From positions 186,001 through 250,000 of the forward strand of contig NZ_CP009293.1 of assembly GCF_000767465.1 (NCBI RefSeq): a DNA stretch of 64,000 nt. Reading direction: 5' to 3'. The position numbers and the translations under genes are program-made. Every line of letters begins with the position of its first letter. The first letter of the stretch is position 1. This DNA comes from Novosphingobium pentaromativorans US6-1 (GTDB lineage Bacteria; Pseudomonadota; Alphaproteobacteria; Sphingomonadales; Sphingomonadaceae). Shown here one piece after another: positions 16,954 through 26,205 of the stretch. The notes beneath the pieces are model-generated. The model did not search any database and had not been told where the DNA came from. It worked only from the letters and a program-made list of their open reading frames with translations.

Positions 16954-17912
16954 GCGCTTACGCCCACTGTCGTCGCCGTCTCGCTGCGTCGGCCGGGCTT
17001 GTGAGCCTGCTAACCCTTGCCGGCTGTGCAACCTTCGGCGGTAACGTCAAAGGCAGCTTCTCCTGCTCCGCCCCTGATGGAATCTGCGCACCGAGCTCCA
17101 ACATCGATGATCGCGCGCTGGCGATGATCTCCGGAGATGCATCCGATGGCCAGGCGTCGCCGGCTGGCAGCTTCGAGCAGCGGACGCCTGATCGGATTCA
17201 TCGCGCCTCCGCCTCGCAACCGCTGCGAATGGCGGCCAGCGATCCGGCACGCACGCACGAAAAGGTCCTTCGCATCGTTTTCCAACCCTATATCGATGAG
17301 CGCGGTCATCTCCATGAGGCCAGCGCCGTCCATGCTGTCGTAGCGAGCGGCGATTGGCAGCAGGCGTTTATGCAAACCGGGCCGGCTTCCGGCCGTCCCA
17401 CCGCTGCATTGCCGGTCCGGCAAGAATCTTTCGCCGAGGCAGTCGACCGTGTCGACCCACCTGGCGGTCTCGCCGCGATCGATCCCCAGCTCCCCGACCC
17501 TGCCGCAGTTGCGGCCGCCCGCGCGCGCGCCGCGGATCCGGTCGGCGCGATCAAGGCGGATGTCGCTGCGCGCCTGGCACCCAAGCTGCGGAGTTCATCA
17601 GCGCCGGAGGCGGGGACGGGGCAGCCTGCTGCCGATGCGCCTCCTGCTTCGACACCCGCTATCCCCTCAGGGACATCGCCAGTCAGCTCCGCACCGGCTG
17701 GCGGAGCCGCGGGCAGCAGGTCTGTGCCTTCCGCAGAAGGCGTGGCGGCTGTCAATCGCGTCAAGGCCGATCCCGCCTATCAAGGTGTTGCAGCGGGCGT
17801 CGCCAAGAGCGCGCGGGATGCAGCAGCGGCCGAGAACGGCGCGGAGCCGGCACCGAAGGGCGTAACGGTCAAGGCCGGGAATTTCCCCGCAACTGTATCC
17901 GAGGACAACTGA
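16950..17912 (+). CDS. traV: TraV-like outer membrane lipoprotein (VirB7-like)
   Basis: About 320 residues. I chose GTG at 16950, which overlaps the dsbC stop as GTGA, after a GGGGAGAAG site. The lipobox is LAGC, followed by the TraV-like stretch TFGGNVKGSFSCSAPDGICAP with two Cys residues. Most of the rest is low-complexity Ala/Pro-rich sequence, making it longer than F TraV (about 170 residues). It should be an acylated outer-membrane anchor for the TraK-TraB ring. The family call rests on the N-terminal 60 residues and the operon position. Confidence 0.78.
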   Translation: MSAYAHCRRRLAASAGLVSLLTLAGCATFGGNVKGSFSCSAPDGICAPSSNIDDRALAMISGDASDGQASPAGSFEQRTPDRIHRASASQPLRMAASDPARTHEKVLRIVFQPYIDERGHLHEASAVHAVVASGDWQQAFMQTGPASGRPTAALPVRQESFAEAVDRVDPPGGLAAIDPQLPDPAAVAAARARAADPVGAIKADVAARLAPKLRSSSAPEAGTGQPAADAPPASTPAIPSGTSPVSSAPAGGAAGSRSVPSAEGVAAVNRVKADPAYQGVAAGVAKSARDAAAAENGAEPAPKGVTVKAGNFPATVSEDN

Positions 17913-17913
17913 T

Positions 17914-20505
17914 ATGCCGGGCGGGGGTGGTCTCTTCGAGAACCTGCTTTCCGGCATCCTTGGCGACGCCAAGCGCCCGGACGCCGGACGGCCGGAACTG
18001 GGCGTGCCCATGCTGGCGCACTGGCTGCCCTATCGCAGCTACGACGCCAAGACCGGGATTTTCTACAACAGCGCGTCGCGCGGCTTCGTCATCGAAGCCG
18101 CGCCGCTCATCGGCGCCGATGAGCGCACGGGCGAGATCCTTACTCAGTTTCTGTCTGAAGCGATTCCGGCGCCGGGCTGCCTCCAATTCCATCAATGGAT
18201 GAGCCCGCGCGTGGGCGAGCGCCTGTCGAAGTGGTACCTGCCGCGCTACTCTGCGCGGGGCGTTTACGAGCGCATGGCCAAGCACCGGATCGATTTCCTG
18301 ACCGACGGTGTCTGGCGATCGTTGTCGGCGGATGCGCCTTTTTCGCTCCGCCATCACCGCGTGGCGATCTCCTACTCGACGCCTGAGGCCTCGAACGTGT
18401 CGGTCGAGGAGATTACCGCGGTGATGGACGGGCTGATCTCGGCGCTCGCGTCGATCAATGTCTCGGCACGCAAGATGGATCCGACCGACCTTATTGGCTG
18501 GGTCGACGACATCACTTCACCGACGACGGCGGCGGGCGAGGATGTGGTGAACTACAACCCGCTCGACCCGATCGCCAACCAGGCGATCCGTCGTGACGTC
18601 GAGCTGCATATTGAGCCCGATCGGATGCTGCTGCGCACTGAGCGCTTCCGGCCAACCGGCAACACGGTCGATGATGCGCCCGAGATCGGCGAGATCCTAC
18701 CGGATGTCTTCGACGTGCGGTCCTTTTCGGTCCGGAACCTTCCGACGCGCTGGGCGCCATGGGACGTCGCACGCCTCATCGGCGACCTGTTCACCGACAA
18801 GCTAAGGATGCCCTGCCCGGTGGCGACCAATTTATGCGTCGAATTCCCCGATCCTCAGGCATTGACGAACAAGGCCGGATTCAAGTTCATGCGGACGACG
18901 AGCCTTGCCGATTCAAAGTCCGCTCGCTTCCTGCCCCAGTTGCGCGATCAGTCGCAGGAATGGCGCTACGTGAACGATGAACTTCGGCAGGGCCGCAAGC
19001 TCGTTCGCGTCTTCTTCAGCGTGACCTCGTTCTCGCCCAAGGGCAGGGGCGACGCCAACGAACGAGTTCTGAAATCGGTTTACCGCGCGGCGGGCTGGGA
19101 TCTGCTCGACGACCGGTATCTGCAGATCATGGGCCTCCTGTGCGCGATGCCGATGACAATGGCCAACGGGCTCTCGCGCGATCTCGACCGCATGAAGCGC
19201 ATGCGTACACTGCTCACGACGACTGCCGCCAATCTCGCGCCCATTCAGGGCGAGTTCCTCGGCGGTCAGATTCCCCACCTGATGCTCATCGGTCGGCGTG
19301 GCCAGCCTTTCTTCTGGTCGCCTTTCGAGAACGCTGCGGGCAACCACAATGTCGCAGTGTTTGGCAAATCCGGGTCCGGGAAGTCGGTCACGCTCCAGGA
19401 GCTCTGCGCTTCGCTTTGCGGCGCCGGCGCGCGCGTCGTCGTGATCGACGATGGTCGCTCGTTCGAACATTCGGCCAAGCTGCAGGGCGGGGCGTTCGTG
19501 GAGTTCACGATCGCCTCGGGCTTCTGCCTCAATCCGTTCAGCATGATCGACGAGGAGCTGGCCGGGACAGACGAGGACTATCTCCTCGACTGCATGGCGA
19601 TGCTCAAGGCCATCGTGAACCAGATGTCACGGCACATCGACCGGCTCAACGACACTGAGCGCGGTCTGATCGACGGCGCGGTCAACAGCGTCTGGGAAGC
19701 CAAGGGACGTAAAGGCTCGATCGACGACGTGATCGTGGCGCTCGATGCGACTGGCAACGGCCTTGCCATGGACCTGGGCATCGCCATGCGCCCCTTCTCT
19801 TCGGGCGGCACCTATGGCCGCTTCTTCCAAGGCGAGGTGTCCTTCGAGCTTTCTGCCCAGCTCACCGTCTTTGAGCTTTCGGACCTGTCGTCGCGTGAGG
19901 AACTCAGGAGCGTGGTGCTGACGGCGATTATGTTCATGTCGCAGCAGATGATGCGCAAGGTCGATCGCGCGATACCCAAGGCATTGCTGCTTGATGAGGC
20001 CTGGCAGATGCTGCGCGGCGGGGCCATGGCGGACTTCATTGAGACCTATGCGCGCACCTGTCGCAAATATGGCGCTTCGCTGGTGACCGCGACCCAGTCG
20101 CTCAACGACTACTATAAGTCGGCGGGCTCGATCGCCGCGCTCGAGAACTCAGACTGGTTCGTCATCCTTCAGCAGAAACCCGAGACGATCGCCGACTTCA
20201 AGAAGCACGACCGCTTCGAGATGGACGACCATACGGATGCGCTGCTCCGTTCCCTGAAGATCAACGGCCGCGAATATTCGGACATCTTGATCAAGGGACC
20301 GGAGACTCTTGCAGTCGGCCGCCTGGTGCTCGATCCCTTCTCGGCTGCGGTCTATTCGTCGAGCCCTACTGTCTATGCGGCGATCGAGAGCCTTGTCGCT
20401 CAGGGACACTCCATGGATGAGGCGATCGAGCGGATCGCATTTCCCGATAATCCGGAGAAATGGGCAGTCCATGCCGACACTGGCCTGGCTGAAGCTGCGG
20501 AGTGA
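17914..20505 (+). CDS. traC: TraC-like T4SS ATPase (VirB4 family)
   Basis: An 863-residue cytoplasmic ATPase, about the same length as F TraC. An N-terminal TraC-specific domain contains MLAHWLPYRSYDAKTGIFYN and the conserved GRGDANERVLKSVYRAAGWDLL region. Walker A GKSGSGKS is at about residues 484-491 and Walker B ALLLDEAWQ at about 690. After it come the motif TYARTCRKYGASLVTATQS and the late WFVILQQKPETI. It energises pilus assembly and DNA transfer. It starts 2 bases after traV. Confidence 0.93.
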   Translation: MPGGGGLFENLLSGILGDAKRPDAGRPELGVPMLAHWLPYRSYDAKTGIFYNSASRGFVIEAAPLIGADERTGEILTQFLSEAIPAPGCLQFHQWMSPRVGERLSKWYLPRYSARGVYERMAKHRIDFLTDGVWRSLSADAPFSLRHHRVAISYSTPEASNVSVEEITAVMDGLISALASINVSARKMDPTDLIGWVDDITSPTTAAGEDVVNYNPLDPIANQAIRRDVELHIEPDRMLLRTERFRPTGNTVDDAPEIGEILPDVFDVRSFSVRNLPTRWAPWDVARLIGDLFTDKLRMPCPVATNLCVEFPDPQALTNKAGFKFMRTTSLADSKSARFLPQLRDQSQEWRYVNDELRQGRKLVRVFFSVTSFSPKGRGDANERVLKSVYRAAGWDLLDDRYLQIMGLLCAMPMTMANGLSRDLDRMKRMRTLLTTTAANLAPIQGEFLGGQIPHLMLIGRRGQPFFWSPFENAAGNHNVAVFGKSGSGKSVTLQELCASLCGAGARVVVIDDGRSFEHSAKLQGGAFVEFTIASGFCLNPFSMIDEELAGTDEDYLLDCMAMLKAIVNQMSRHIDRLNDTERGLIDGAVNSVWEAKGRKGSIDDVIVALDATGNGLAMDLGIAMRPFSSGGTYGRFFQGEVSFELSAQLTVFELSDLSSREELRSVVLTAIMFMSQQMMRKVDRAIPKALLLDEAWQMLRGGAMADFIETYARTCRKYGASLVTATQSLNDYYKSAGSIAALENSDWFVILQQKPETIADFKKHDRFEMDDHTDALLRSLKINGREYSDILIKGPETLAVGRLVLDPFSAAVYSSSPTVYAAIESLVAQGHSMDEAIERIAFPDNPEKWAVHADTGLAEAAE

Positions 20506-20508
20506 GTC

Positions 20509-20868
20509 ATGGCCACTAGAACCTCGCAGCCCCCTATTGCGCGAACCAACCGGCGACGGCTGCCCGATGGGCGCACCCTCCTTTATTTCTATCTGCACCT
20601 TGTCGGCTTCATCGTAACGACGCTGCTGCTCACCTGGGGCCTGTTCGCGCTTTTCTTCCTCGCCCTTGGCGGCTTCTCGCTCGACGGTTTCATGATTCAA
20701 CTCGGCAACCTGACTAGCCGCTACATCGCCGCGAGCCCTGACCGGGTTGCTTCGTTCAAGCACATCTTTGTCGCCGCGCATCTCATCCTGGCAGCCGGCC
20801 TGATTGTCCTTCGGCGTCACAGGATCCTTCCGCCAGCGCTGGCCAACGGGAGTCACGACCATGGCTGA
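20509..20868 (+). CDS. Small transfer-operon membrane protein
   Basis: A 119-residue protein with two or three hydrophobic segments (about residues 25-54 and 86-104). A positively charged N-terminus suggests it lies inside. It has no family I can name. It begins 4 bases after traC and its end overlaps the trbI start (ATGGCTGA), so it is clearly translated with the transfer genes. F carries trbI directly after traC, so this is an insertion relative to F, probably an accessory subunit of the inner-membrane platform. Confidence 0.65.
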   Translation: MATRTSQPPIARTNRRRLPDGRTLLYFYLHLVGFIVTTLLLTWGLFALFFLALGGFSLDGFMIQLGNLTSRYIAASPDRVASFKHIFVAAHLILAAGLIVLRRHRILPPALANGSHDHG

Positions 20869-21514
20869 ACAGCCCGAGCTCGATCTACCGGCGCCTGCGG
20901 CGCCGTCCCCGTCGCGGCGACGGCCAATGGTCTTTGCCGGCTTTACACGGCCCCAGATCCTGACAGGCCTCGTGGTACTTGTCGCGCTGGTCTGGGGCAT
21001 GTGGGTGACCAGGTCGCTGGTGACACCCAAGCAGGATCGCATCGTATCGGCGCGCCTTTCATCGATCGTCGGCGAATATGTCCAAGCGCAGGCGCGCTCC
21101 GCGTCGCCGCCCGCTCAGGTCGAGACGGAGATGCGCAGGTTCATGGCATCGCTCGACACCGAGCTCCAGCGCAGAAGCGCAAGTGGTCAGATCGTCCTCG
21201 TCGGCGAAGCGGTCCTGACGAAGAACGTCCCCGACATCACCGACAAACTCCGGGAAGCGGTTTACGCCGCGGGCGTGACCCGTCCCAAGCAGGCGTCGGC
21301 TGCGGAGCTTCAGCAGCTGGAGCAGCAGGCGATGATGGCAGCGCAGCCGCAAGCTGCTTTGCCAGCGCAGTCAATGGTCCCGATGGGCACTGTCGATCCC
21401 ATGGCGGCCGCGCCGATGCCCCAGACTGGGGAGCCGATGGCCAGTCAGCAATATGCGCCGCCAACGGCATCGGTCTCAACCTTCGGAGGCGGCGATGACA
21501 ACGGTAGTCAATAA
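20861..21514 (+). CDS. trbI: TrbI-like F-type transfer protein
   Basis: A 217-residue protein with one N-terminal anchor (about residues 32-49) and a periplasmic helical domain. The family-like core is ARLSSIVGEYVQAQ...FMASLDTELQRRSASGQIVLVGEAVLTKNVPDITDKLREAVYAAG, the pattern of TrbI proteins, which influence pilus retraction in F. The C-terminal 70 residues are Met/Pro/Ala/Gln-rich. I chose the ATG at 20861, which overlaps the upstream stop; the longer open frame is rejected. Confidence 0.78.
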   Translation: MAEQPELDLPAPAAPSPSRRRPMVFAGFTRPQILTGLVVLVALVWGMWVTRSLVTPKQDRIVSARLSSIVGEYVQAQARSASPPAQVETEMRRFMASLDTELQRRSASGQIVLVGEAVLTKNVPDITDKLREAVYAAGVTRPKQASAAELQQLEQQAMMAAQPQAALPAQSMVPMGTVDPMAAAPMPQTGEPMASQQYAPPTASVSTFGGGDDNGSQ

Positions 21515-22031
21515 CACGCCTGCGCGCCGGTGGCGCCCGAACCCGAGGCTCTGGCTCCTGTTCGGCACATTCGTGGCCGGAAGCGTGACGTTGGGGGCGA
21601 TAGGCGACTGGCGGGATGGCCATCTCTTCCTGATCAACACCTCGCACTCGCTCCCGAACTGGGCGTTCCTCATCCGCCGCGGCCAGATGCCGGCAAAGGG
21701 CGACTACGTATTTTTCGACCCTCCGCAGAGCGCGCTCTTAAGCCGCCATTTCGGCGTGCGGCCAAAGATGTTCGGCAAGATCGTCTACGGCCTGCCGGGG
21801 GACATGGTCGGACATTCCGGACCCGACGTTACGATCAACGGCACCCGCGTGGCGCGCATGAAGGCCGTGACCAGGCTCGGCGAACCACTGACCCCCGGCG
21901 CAACGGGATCGGTGCCGCCCGGCTGCTATTTCGTGGGCACGCCTCACAAGGACGGTTTCGATAGCCGCTATGCGGAGATTGGCTTCGTCTGCAGGCGCCA
22001 GATCATTGGAACCGGGGAGCCGGTCCTGTGA
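21495..22031 (+). CDS. S26-family pilin-processing peptidase (TrhF/TraF type)
   Basis: A 178-residue signal-peptidase-like protein. The ATG at 21495 follows GGAGGC. It has an N-terminal anchor (about residues 17-35), the nucleophile region NTSHSLPNWAF, the Lys-containing KMFGKIVYGLPGD motif and the late PPGCYFVGTPHKDGFDSRY box. Chromosomal Lep enzymes have Ser-Met-x-Pro at the nucleophile; here it reads Ser-Leu-Pro, as in many TraF/TrhF peptidases. It likely cuts the TraA leader. The N-terminus overlaps trbI and the stop overlaps the traW GTG start. Confidence 0.85.
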   Translation: MTTVVNNTPARRWRPNPRLWLLFGTFVAGSVTLGAIGDWRDGHLFLINTSHSLPNWAFLIRRGQMPAKGDYVFFDPPQSALLSRHFGVRPKMFGKIVYGLPGDMVGHSGPDVTINGTRVARMKAVTRLGEPLTPGATGSVPPGCYFVGTPHKDGFDSRYAEIGFVCRRQIIGTGEPVL

Positions 22032-22684
22032 GGGCCGCTCTGGGCGGAGCCGCTGGGGTCGTGACGCTCGTCGCGGCCGCGCTGCTGCTGGGTCCCATGC
22101 GCGGAGAGGCGAAGGATTATGGGCAAGCGGGGCAGGCCTTCCCGATAATCGAGCCCGACCTGCTTGCAACTATCGAGGCCCGGCTCCGCCGGGCAGAGGC
22201 AAGCGGCGAACTGACACGAATGAATGAGGTGTTTGCCAAGCGAGTGGAAGCCAAGGTTCGTCGTCCCAAGCCTGTCGAAGGGCTCACGCCGGCGCGGATA
22301 GCCCGGAGCTGGGACTATGATCCGACCGTCGCCATCGAGCGCGATATTCGCGACCAGAAGGGCAATCTCATCGCCGCAGCGGGTCAGAAGGTCAATCCGC
22401 TCGACTTCGTCGCGATCCGACAGGACCTCGTCTTCATAGACGGCGACAACACAGATCAGCTGGCTTGGGCGACAGCGCGCTACACCGATCTCAACGCCAA
22501 AATCATCTTCGTCAACGGTTCGCCGATCGAGCAGATGACGGCGAAGAAGCGGCGCTTCTATTTCGATCAGGAAGGCAGGCTCACCAGCACGTTCGGCATC
22601 GAGCACACTCCCGCTATCGTCAGCCAAGCCGGCAAGGTGATGCGTGTTACGGAAATGGTCATCAAGTCAGGGAGCCCGGGATGA
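22028..22684 (+). CDS. traW: TraW-like transfer protein
   Basis: A 218-residue secreted protein starting at GTG that overlaps the upstream stop. It has a signal peptide (VVTLVAAALLLGPMRGEA), then the TraW-type helix FPIIEPDLLATIEARLRRAE. The conserved centre reads RSWDYDPTVAIERDIRDQKGNLIAAAGQKVNPLD and the C-terminal half FINGSPIEQM-like (IIFVNGSPIEQM). In F, TraW with TrbC and TraU acts in pilus assembly and mating-pair stabilisation. Confidence 0.9.
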   Translation: MRAALGGAAGVVTLVAAALLLGPMRGEAKDYGQAGQAFPIIEPDLLATIEARLRRAEASGELTRMNEVFAKRVEAKVRRPKPVEGLTPARIARSWDYDPTVAIERDIRDQKGNLIAAAGQKVNPLDFVAIRQDLVFIDGDNTDQLAWATARYTDLNAKIIFVNGSPIEQMTAKKRRFYFDQEGRLTSTFGIEHTPAIVSQAGKVMRVTEMVIKSGSPG

Positions 22685-22953
22685 TGCCGCTCTGGCTGGA
22701 CATGCTGCGAACGCCAATGGCGGCGCCCGAGACAGCGGGCCTGAAGCGACTGCGCTTCATTTGGCAGCTTCTTTGCCTGTCGCTCGCGGCGAGCATCGCG
22801 GGTCTTAGCCCGTTGCGCGCGCTGATCGGCCGCGCGGCGCCCTGCATGATCGCGGTGCTGCTCGCTACGACCCTGCTCACGACGCTCATCTATCTGCGCC
22901 GGAAGCATCGTGCCGACACGAGCTACCTCCGGGCATTCGAGGAGGGCCAGTGA
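22681..22953 (+). CDS. Small two-helix membrane protein between traW and traU
   Basis: A 90-residue protein with two hydrophobic segments (about residues 26-45 and 52-70) and a charged C-terminal tail. The ATG at 22681 overlaps the traW stop and the stop overlaps the traU ATG, so it is an in-operon gene. A longer frame from 22465 is a shadow inside traW. I cannot assign a family. Confidence 0.6.
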   Translation: MMPLWLDMLRTPMAAPETAGLKRLRFIWQLLCLSLAASIAGLSPLRALIGRAAPCMIAVLLATTLLTTLIYLRRKHRADTSYLRAFEEGQ

Positions 22954-23978
22954 TGCATCTGCTTCGTTCGATCGGGGCTGCCATATTGCTGATGCTTGGC
23001 GCGATCGCCCTGCCACAGTCGGCCCAGGCTGCCGGGCCGACCTGCAACGGCAAGTTCGTCAATCCGATCACCGACGTCTGCTGGTCGTGCCTGTTCCCGC
23101 TATCGGTGGGCGGGCTCAAGATATGGCCGAGCGGCCGCCCCGATACCCCCAACCCGGCTTCGCCGATCTGCGCCTGCGCTGATCCCTTGCCGCGCATCGG
23201 CATTTCGGTGGGATTCTGGGAGCCTGCGCGGCTGGCTGATGTGACGATGAAGCCGTGGTGCTTTCCCAATCTGGGCGGGATCCGCATCGCTCCCGGCTTC
23301 GATATCGGCCAGGGCTATCTCGCCGGCCCTTCAATGGTCGGCGGTCGGTCGCAAAGCACCGCCAAGTGGCACGTGCACTGGTATATCTATCCGCTGCTTT
23401 ACTGGATGGAGATCTTGACCGACTTCGTCTGTTTCGAGCAGGCCTCGTTCGACATCGCCTATATGACCGAGGTTGACCCGCTTTGGCAGGACGACTCCCT
23501 TGCGGCGCTGATCAATCCCGAGGCGATCATCTTCGCCAATCCCATCGCCCAGGCCGCCTGCGCCGGAGACTGCATCGCTGGGACAGTCCATCTTCCGCTC
23601 GATCCGCTGTTCTGGTGCGCCGGCTGCCAAGGCAGCATGTATCCCTTGAACGGGAACATCCCGTCCTCGATCGGGCATGTCCAGTCCTCGCGGCTCGCAC
23701 TGTCGCGCTTCGCCTACAAGATGCACCGCCAGGCACTTGCCTGGGGCACGATGGGCTCGGCCGGCCTGTGCAAGAAGTACCTGATGCCGATCATGCGCAA
23801 GCAGCAATACCGGTTCCAGATGACCAACCCGATCCCCACCGTGAGCGGTCGCTTTGCCTGCTCGGCGATCGGAGCATCGACTATGCCGCCGGATGCGGGT
23901 CGGGCCTTTCCCGCTGCCGGTGAAGACATGGGCTACCTCGTCTGGCGCAAGCGCAACTGTTGCGTGCGAGCGCCGTGA
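22953..23978 (+). CDS. traU: TraU-like mating-pair protein, 3' end possibly altered by the intron
   Basis: About 341 residues, secreted (signal ending AQAAG), rich in Cys like all TraU proteins. Conserved blocks include CNGKFVNPITDVCWSCLFPL, YPLLYWMEILTDFVCFE, LINPEAIIFANPIAQAACAGDC and the C-terminal VWRKRNCC. It starts at ATG 22953 with GGAGG just upstream. After the final Cys pair it reads VRAP then stop, and these codons begin with GTGCGAG, a group II intron-like 5' end at 23964. The native C-terminus may therefore lie beyond the intron. Confidence 0.9.
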   Translation: MHLLRSIGAAILLMLGAIALPQSAQAAGPTCNGKFVNPITDVCWSCLFPLSVGGLKIWPSGRPDTPNPASPICACADPLPRIGISVGFWEPARLADVTMKPWCFPNLGGIRIAPGFDIGQGYLAGPSMVGGRSQSTAKWHVHWYIYPLLYWMEILTDFVCFEQASFDIAYMTEVDPLWQDDSLAALINPEAIIFANPIAQAACAGDCIAGTVHLPLDPLFWCAGCQGSMYPLNGNIPSSIGHVQSSRLALSRFAYKMHRQALAWGTMGSAGLCKKYLMPIMRKQQYRFQMTNPIPTVSGRFACSAIGASTMPPDAGRAFPAAGEDMGYLVWRKRNCCVRAP

Positions 23979-26191
23979 CGGCGCAGAAAGGAAATATGTA
24001 TGTAATACAACAACATATCCTTTCATCGTCTTGCTGACGAATGACCGGTGGCTGCGATGCCACCCCACCCGGCGGAAGGAGTCGGGGCGGAAGGGGGTCT
24101 CCAAGGTTTGCCGCGTTCCGGCGGTCGGCCTCAGAGCAGGAGACCTGAACTGTACCGGATGCGGCCCGTCAGCCGCAGGCCGGGCTACCACAGGATCTAT
24201 GGTGAGATACAAGCGAATGACGTGTCTGAAGCCTCTTTATTTACAGTTGAACTCCCGATCACCTGACGGGGTGGGGAAATCGCGGTGTGAACCGGTTGGC
24301 GTGTTGCGCTGCCTTCTGGTGGGTGCTCGCAGAGCACTCGTGTGCGGGTCGTCCTTTCTTGTCCGCACGCCCGAGCCGCAAGGGGTTAAGCGTCGCACCT
24401 ACGGGTCCAAGGTTGATCGTCGGAACACGGGAACCATCATCGCCCGCCTGCTTCGGAGCAGGCTATCCGCGGAGACCGGGGATGGGCGCTGGTGGGGCGG
24501 AGCCTGCGTAGTAGTCCGAGGGCGGGAAAGCCGTCCACATGGCGAAGGCAGGCAGGAAGCCGGTGGGCTGTCATGACGGAGGAACTACCAGTGGACTCTG
24601 GTAATCAGGCCGCACAGGTCTGGCTCCTCGGCGTTCAGCGAAAGCTCTACCAGTGGAGTCGGGAACACCCCGAAGAACCATACTGCGACTTGTGGAATTG
24701 GGTAACCGATCCCCGCAATCTGCAGATGGCCTGGAAAACGATTGCCGGTAATCGCGGCAAGCGCACTCCGGGAGTCGACGGGGAGACCGTAGCGAGAATT
24801 GCATCCGGTATTGGTGCCATGGAATTTCTGCGGAAGCTTCGCGAGGAGCTTCGGTCGGGCGGCTACCGCCCGTCCCCTGCACGCAGGAAATGGATCGCCA
24901 AGCCGGGCAAACCGGGGAAGTTCCGACCCCTCGGTATCCCTACAGTCAAGGATCGCGTGGTGCAGTGCGCGGTCAAGCAAGTACTGGAGCCGATCTTCGA
25001 GGCCCGGTTCTGGCCAGTCTCTTACGGGTTCCGGCCCGGACGGGGCAGTCAGGCCTGCCTTGAACATATCCGTGTGACCATCCAGTCGCGGGGCAGACCT
25101 GCGGCTGACGGTCGCCGACACAAAGCGCCGTACCAATGGGTAATCGAAGGCGACATTGAGGGCTGCTTCGACAATATCGGACATCACCCGCTGATGGAAC
25201 GCGTGCGCCACGGCGTCGCGGACCGCAAGGTGAACCGGTTGCTCGTGCAGTTCCTCAAGGCCGGGGTTCTCGAGGATGTTTCGTACAGCCCGACAGACAC
25301 CGGCACGCCGCAAGGTGGAGTGCTCTCACCGCTGCTGGCCAACATCGCGCTTGGCGTGATCGAGGAACGGTATCGGGACTGGGTAAAACGCCCCGAGGAC
25401 CCACAGCTGAAATCCGATGGGATAAGGCTGGCGGCAATCAGGCGCGACAAGGATCGCAAGGCCGGGCGACCGGTCTTCTATCCCGTCCGCTATGCCGATG
25501 ACTTCCTGATCTTCGTGTCGGGAACGGAAGCTGACGCTCTTGCCGAAAAGCAGGCGCTGGCAACCTACCTGCACGAAGCGATGGGTCTGACGCTCTCGCC
25601 CGAGAAGACGCGCATCACCGCGCTGACCGAGGGCTGTCGATTCCTTGGATGCCGCGTGAGGCTCAAATGGGACAAGCGGTTCGGGCTGCACGCCCGCATC
25701 GAAATCCCGCGCGAGCCGATCAACGGATTCAGGATACGGGTAAATCAACTGGCCCGACGGCAGACGCTTCGGCGTTCGCTCAAGGCCATGCTTCAGGAAC
25801 TCAATCCATACCTTCGCGGGTGGTCTGCCTACTACCGCTACTGCGTGGGGGCGAAGTCGATCTTCGCCAGTCTCGACTGGCATGTGCGGCAACGTCTCTG
25901 GCTGTGGCTGCGGGCCAAGCACAAACGTGTCCCCGGGAGGAAAATCGCATCGTGGCGCAGGCCGGGCATCGCCCATCCGGGCAGCAAGGTCTGGGCTGAA
26001 GGCAGCACGGAGCAATTCTTGATGAGCTACGTGCCAGTTCGGAGGTTCGATCTCAAATGGATGAAGAAACCCGAGTACGCCAAGGCTTCTGGAGAGCCGG
26101 ATGCACAACGAAAGGTGCACGTCCGGTTCGGAGAGAAGGCGTGGGAAACTGGGCGTGGAGACACGCCGCAGCGCCCACGTCTTACTCTACT
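23964..26191 (+). mobile_element. Group II intron between traU and trbC
   Basis: A retroelement of about 2.2 kb: a 5' GTGCGAG at 23964 starts a perfect hairpin (GCGCCG/CGGCGC), then about 600 bases of structured non-coding DNA (domains I-III), then the reverse transcriptase/maturase gene, then domains V and VI. Same strand as the transfer operon, as needed for splicing from the transfer mRNA. The 3' end is placed at 26190-26192, after domain VI and the CTAC sequence. The exact boundaries are uncertain by a few bases. Splicing has not been shown. Confidence 0.8.
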
Positions 26192-26195
26192 GTAG
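24573..26195 (+). CDS. Group II intron reverse transcriptase/maturase
   Basis: A 540-residue intron-encoded protein. The ATG at 24573 gives MTEELPVDSGNQ; the longer frame reaches into upstream intron RNA. Reverse-transcriptase motifs run in order: GKRTPGVDGET, RPLGIPTVKDRVVQ, FRPGRGSQACLE, EGDIEGCFDNIGH, GTPQGGVLSPLLANI, the catalytic YADD, and FLGCRVRL. A maturase (X) domain follows (LRRSLKAMLQELNPYLRGWSAYYRY). No HNH endonuclease module is evident. The reading frame continues through RNA domains V and VI, and its TAG stop lies at or past the 3' splice site, so the last 30 or so residues are encoded by catalytic RNA sequence. Confidence 0.92.
   Translation: MTEELPVDSGNQAAQVWLLGVQRKLYQWSREHPEEPYCDLWNWVTDPRNLQMAWKTIAGNRGKRTPGVDGETVARIASGIGAMEFLRKLREELRSGGYRPSPARRKWIAKPGKPGKFRPLGIPTVKDRVVQCAVKQVLEPIFEARFWPVSYGFRPGRGSQACLEHIRVTIQSRGRPAADGRRHKAPYQWVIEGDIEGCFDNIGHHPLMERVRHGVADRKVNRLLVQFLKAGVLEDVSYSPTDTGTPQGGVLSPLLANIALGVIEERYRDWVKRPEDPQLKSDGIRLAAIRRDKDRKAGRPVFYPVRYADDFLIFVSGTEADALAEKQALATYLHEAMGLTLSPEKTRITALTEGCRFLGCRVRLKWDKRFGLHARIEIPREPINGFRIRVNQLARRQTLRRSLKAMLQELNPYLRGWSAYYRYCVGAKSIFASLDWHVRQRLWLWLRAKHKRVPGRKIASWRRPGIAHPGSKVWAEGSTEQFLMSYVPVRRFDLKWMKKPEYAKASGEPDAQRKVHVRFGEKAWETGRGDTPQRPRLTLL
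26094..26190 (+). ncRNA. Group II intron domains V and VI
   Basis: Domain V at 26094-26129: 5' strand GAGCCGG with the AGC catalytic triad, apical TGCAC-AACGAAAG-GTGCA, 3' strand CCGGTTC. Domain VI follows at about 26135-26182 with stems GCGTGGG/CCCACGT and GGCGTG/CACGCC, and then CTTACTCTAC supplies a candidate branch adenosine and 3' end. The motif set is complete, which favours a splicing-competent RNA. Confidence 0.8.
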
Positions 26196-26205
26196 GGAGG
26201 GGATG

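Noticed and set aside
25326..26120. 264-residue minus-strand open frame
   Set aside because: Antisense to the intron reverse transcriptase, which carries YADD and all other motifs.
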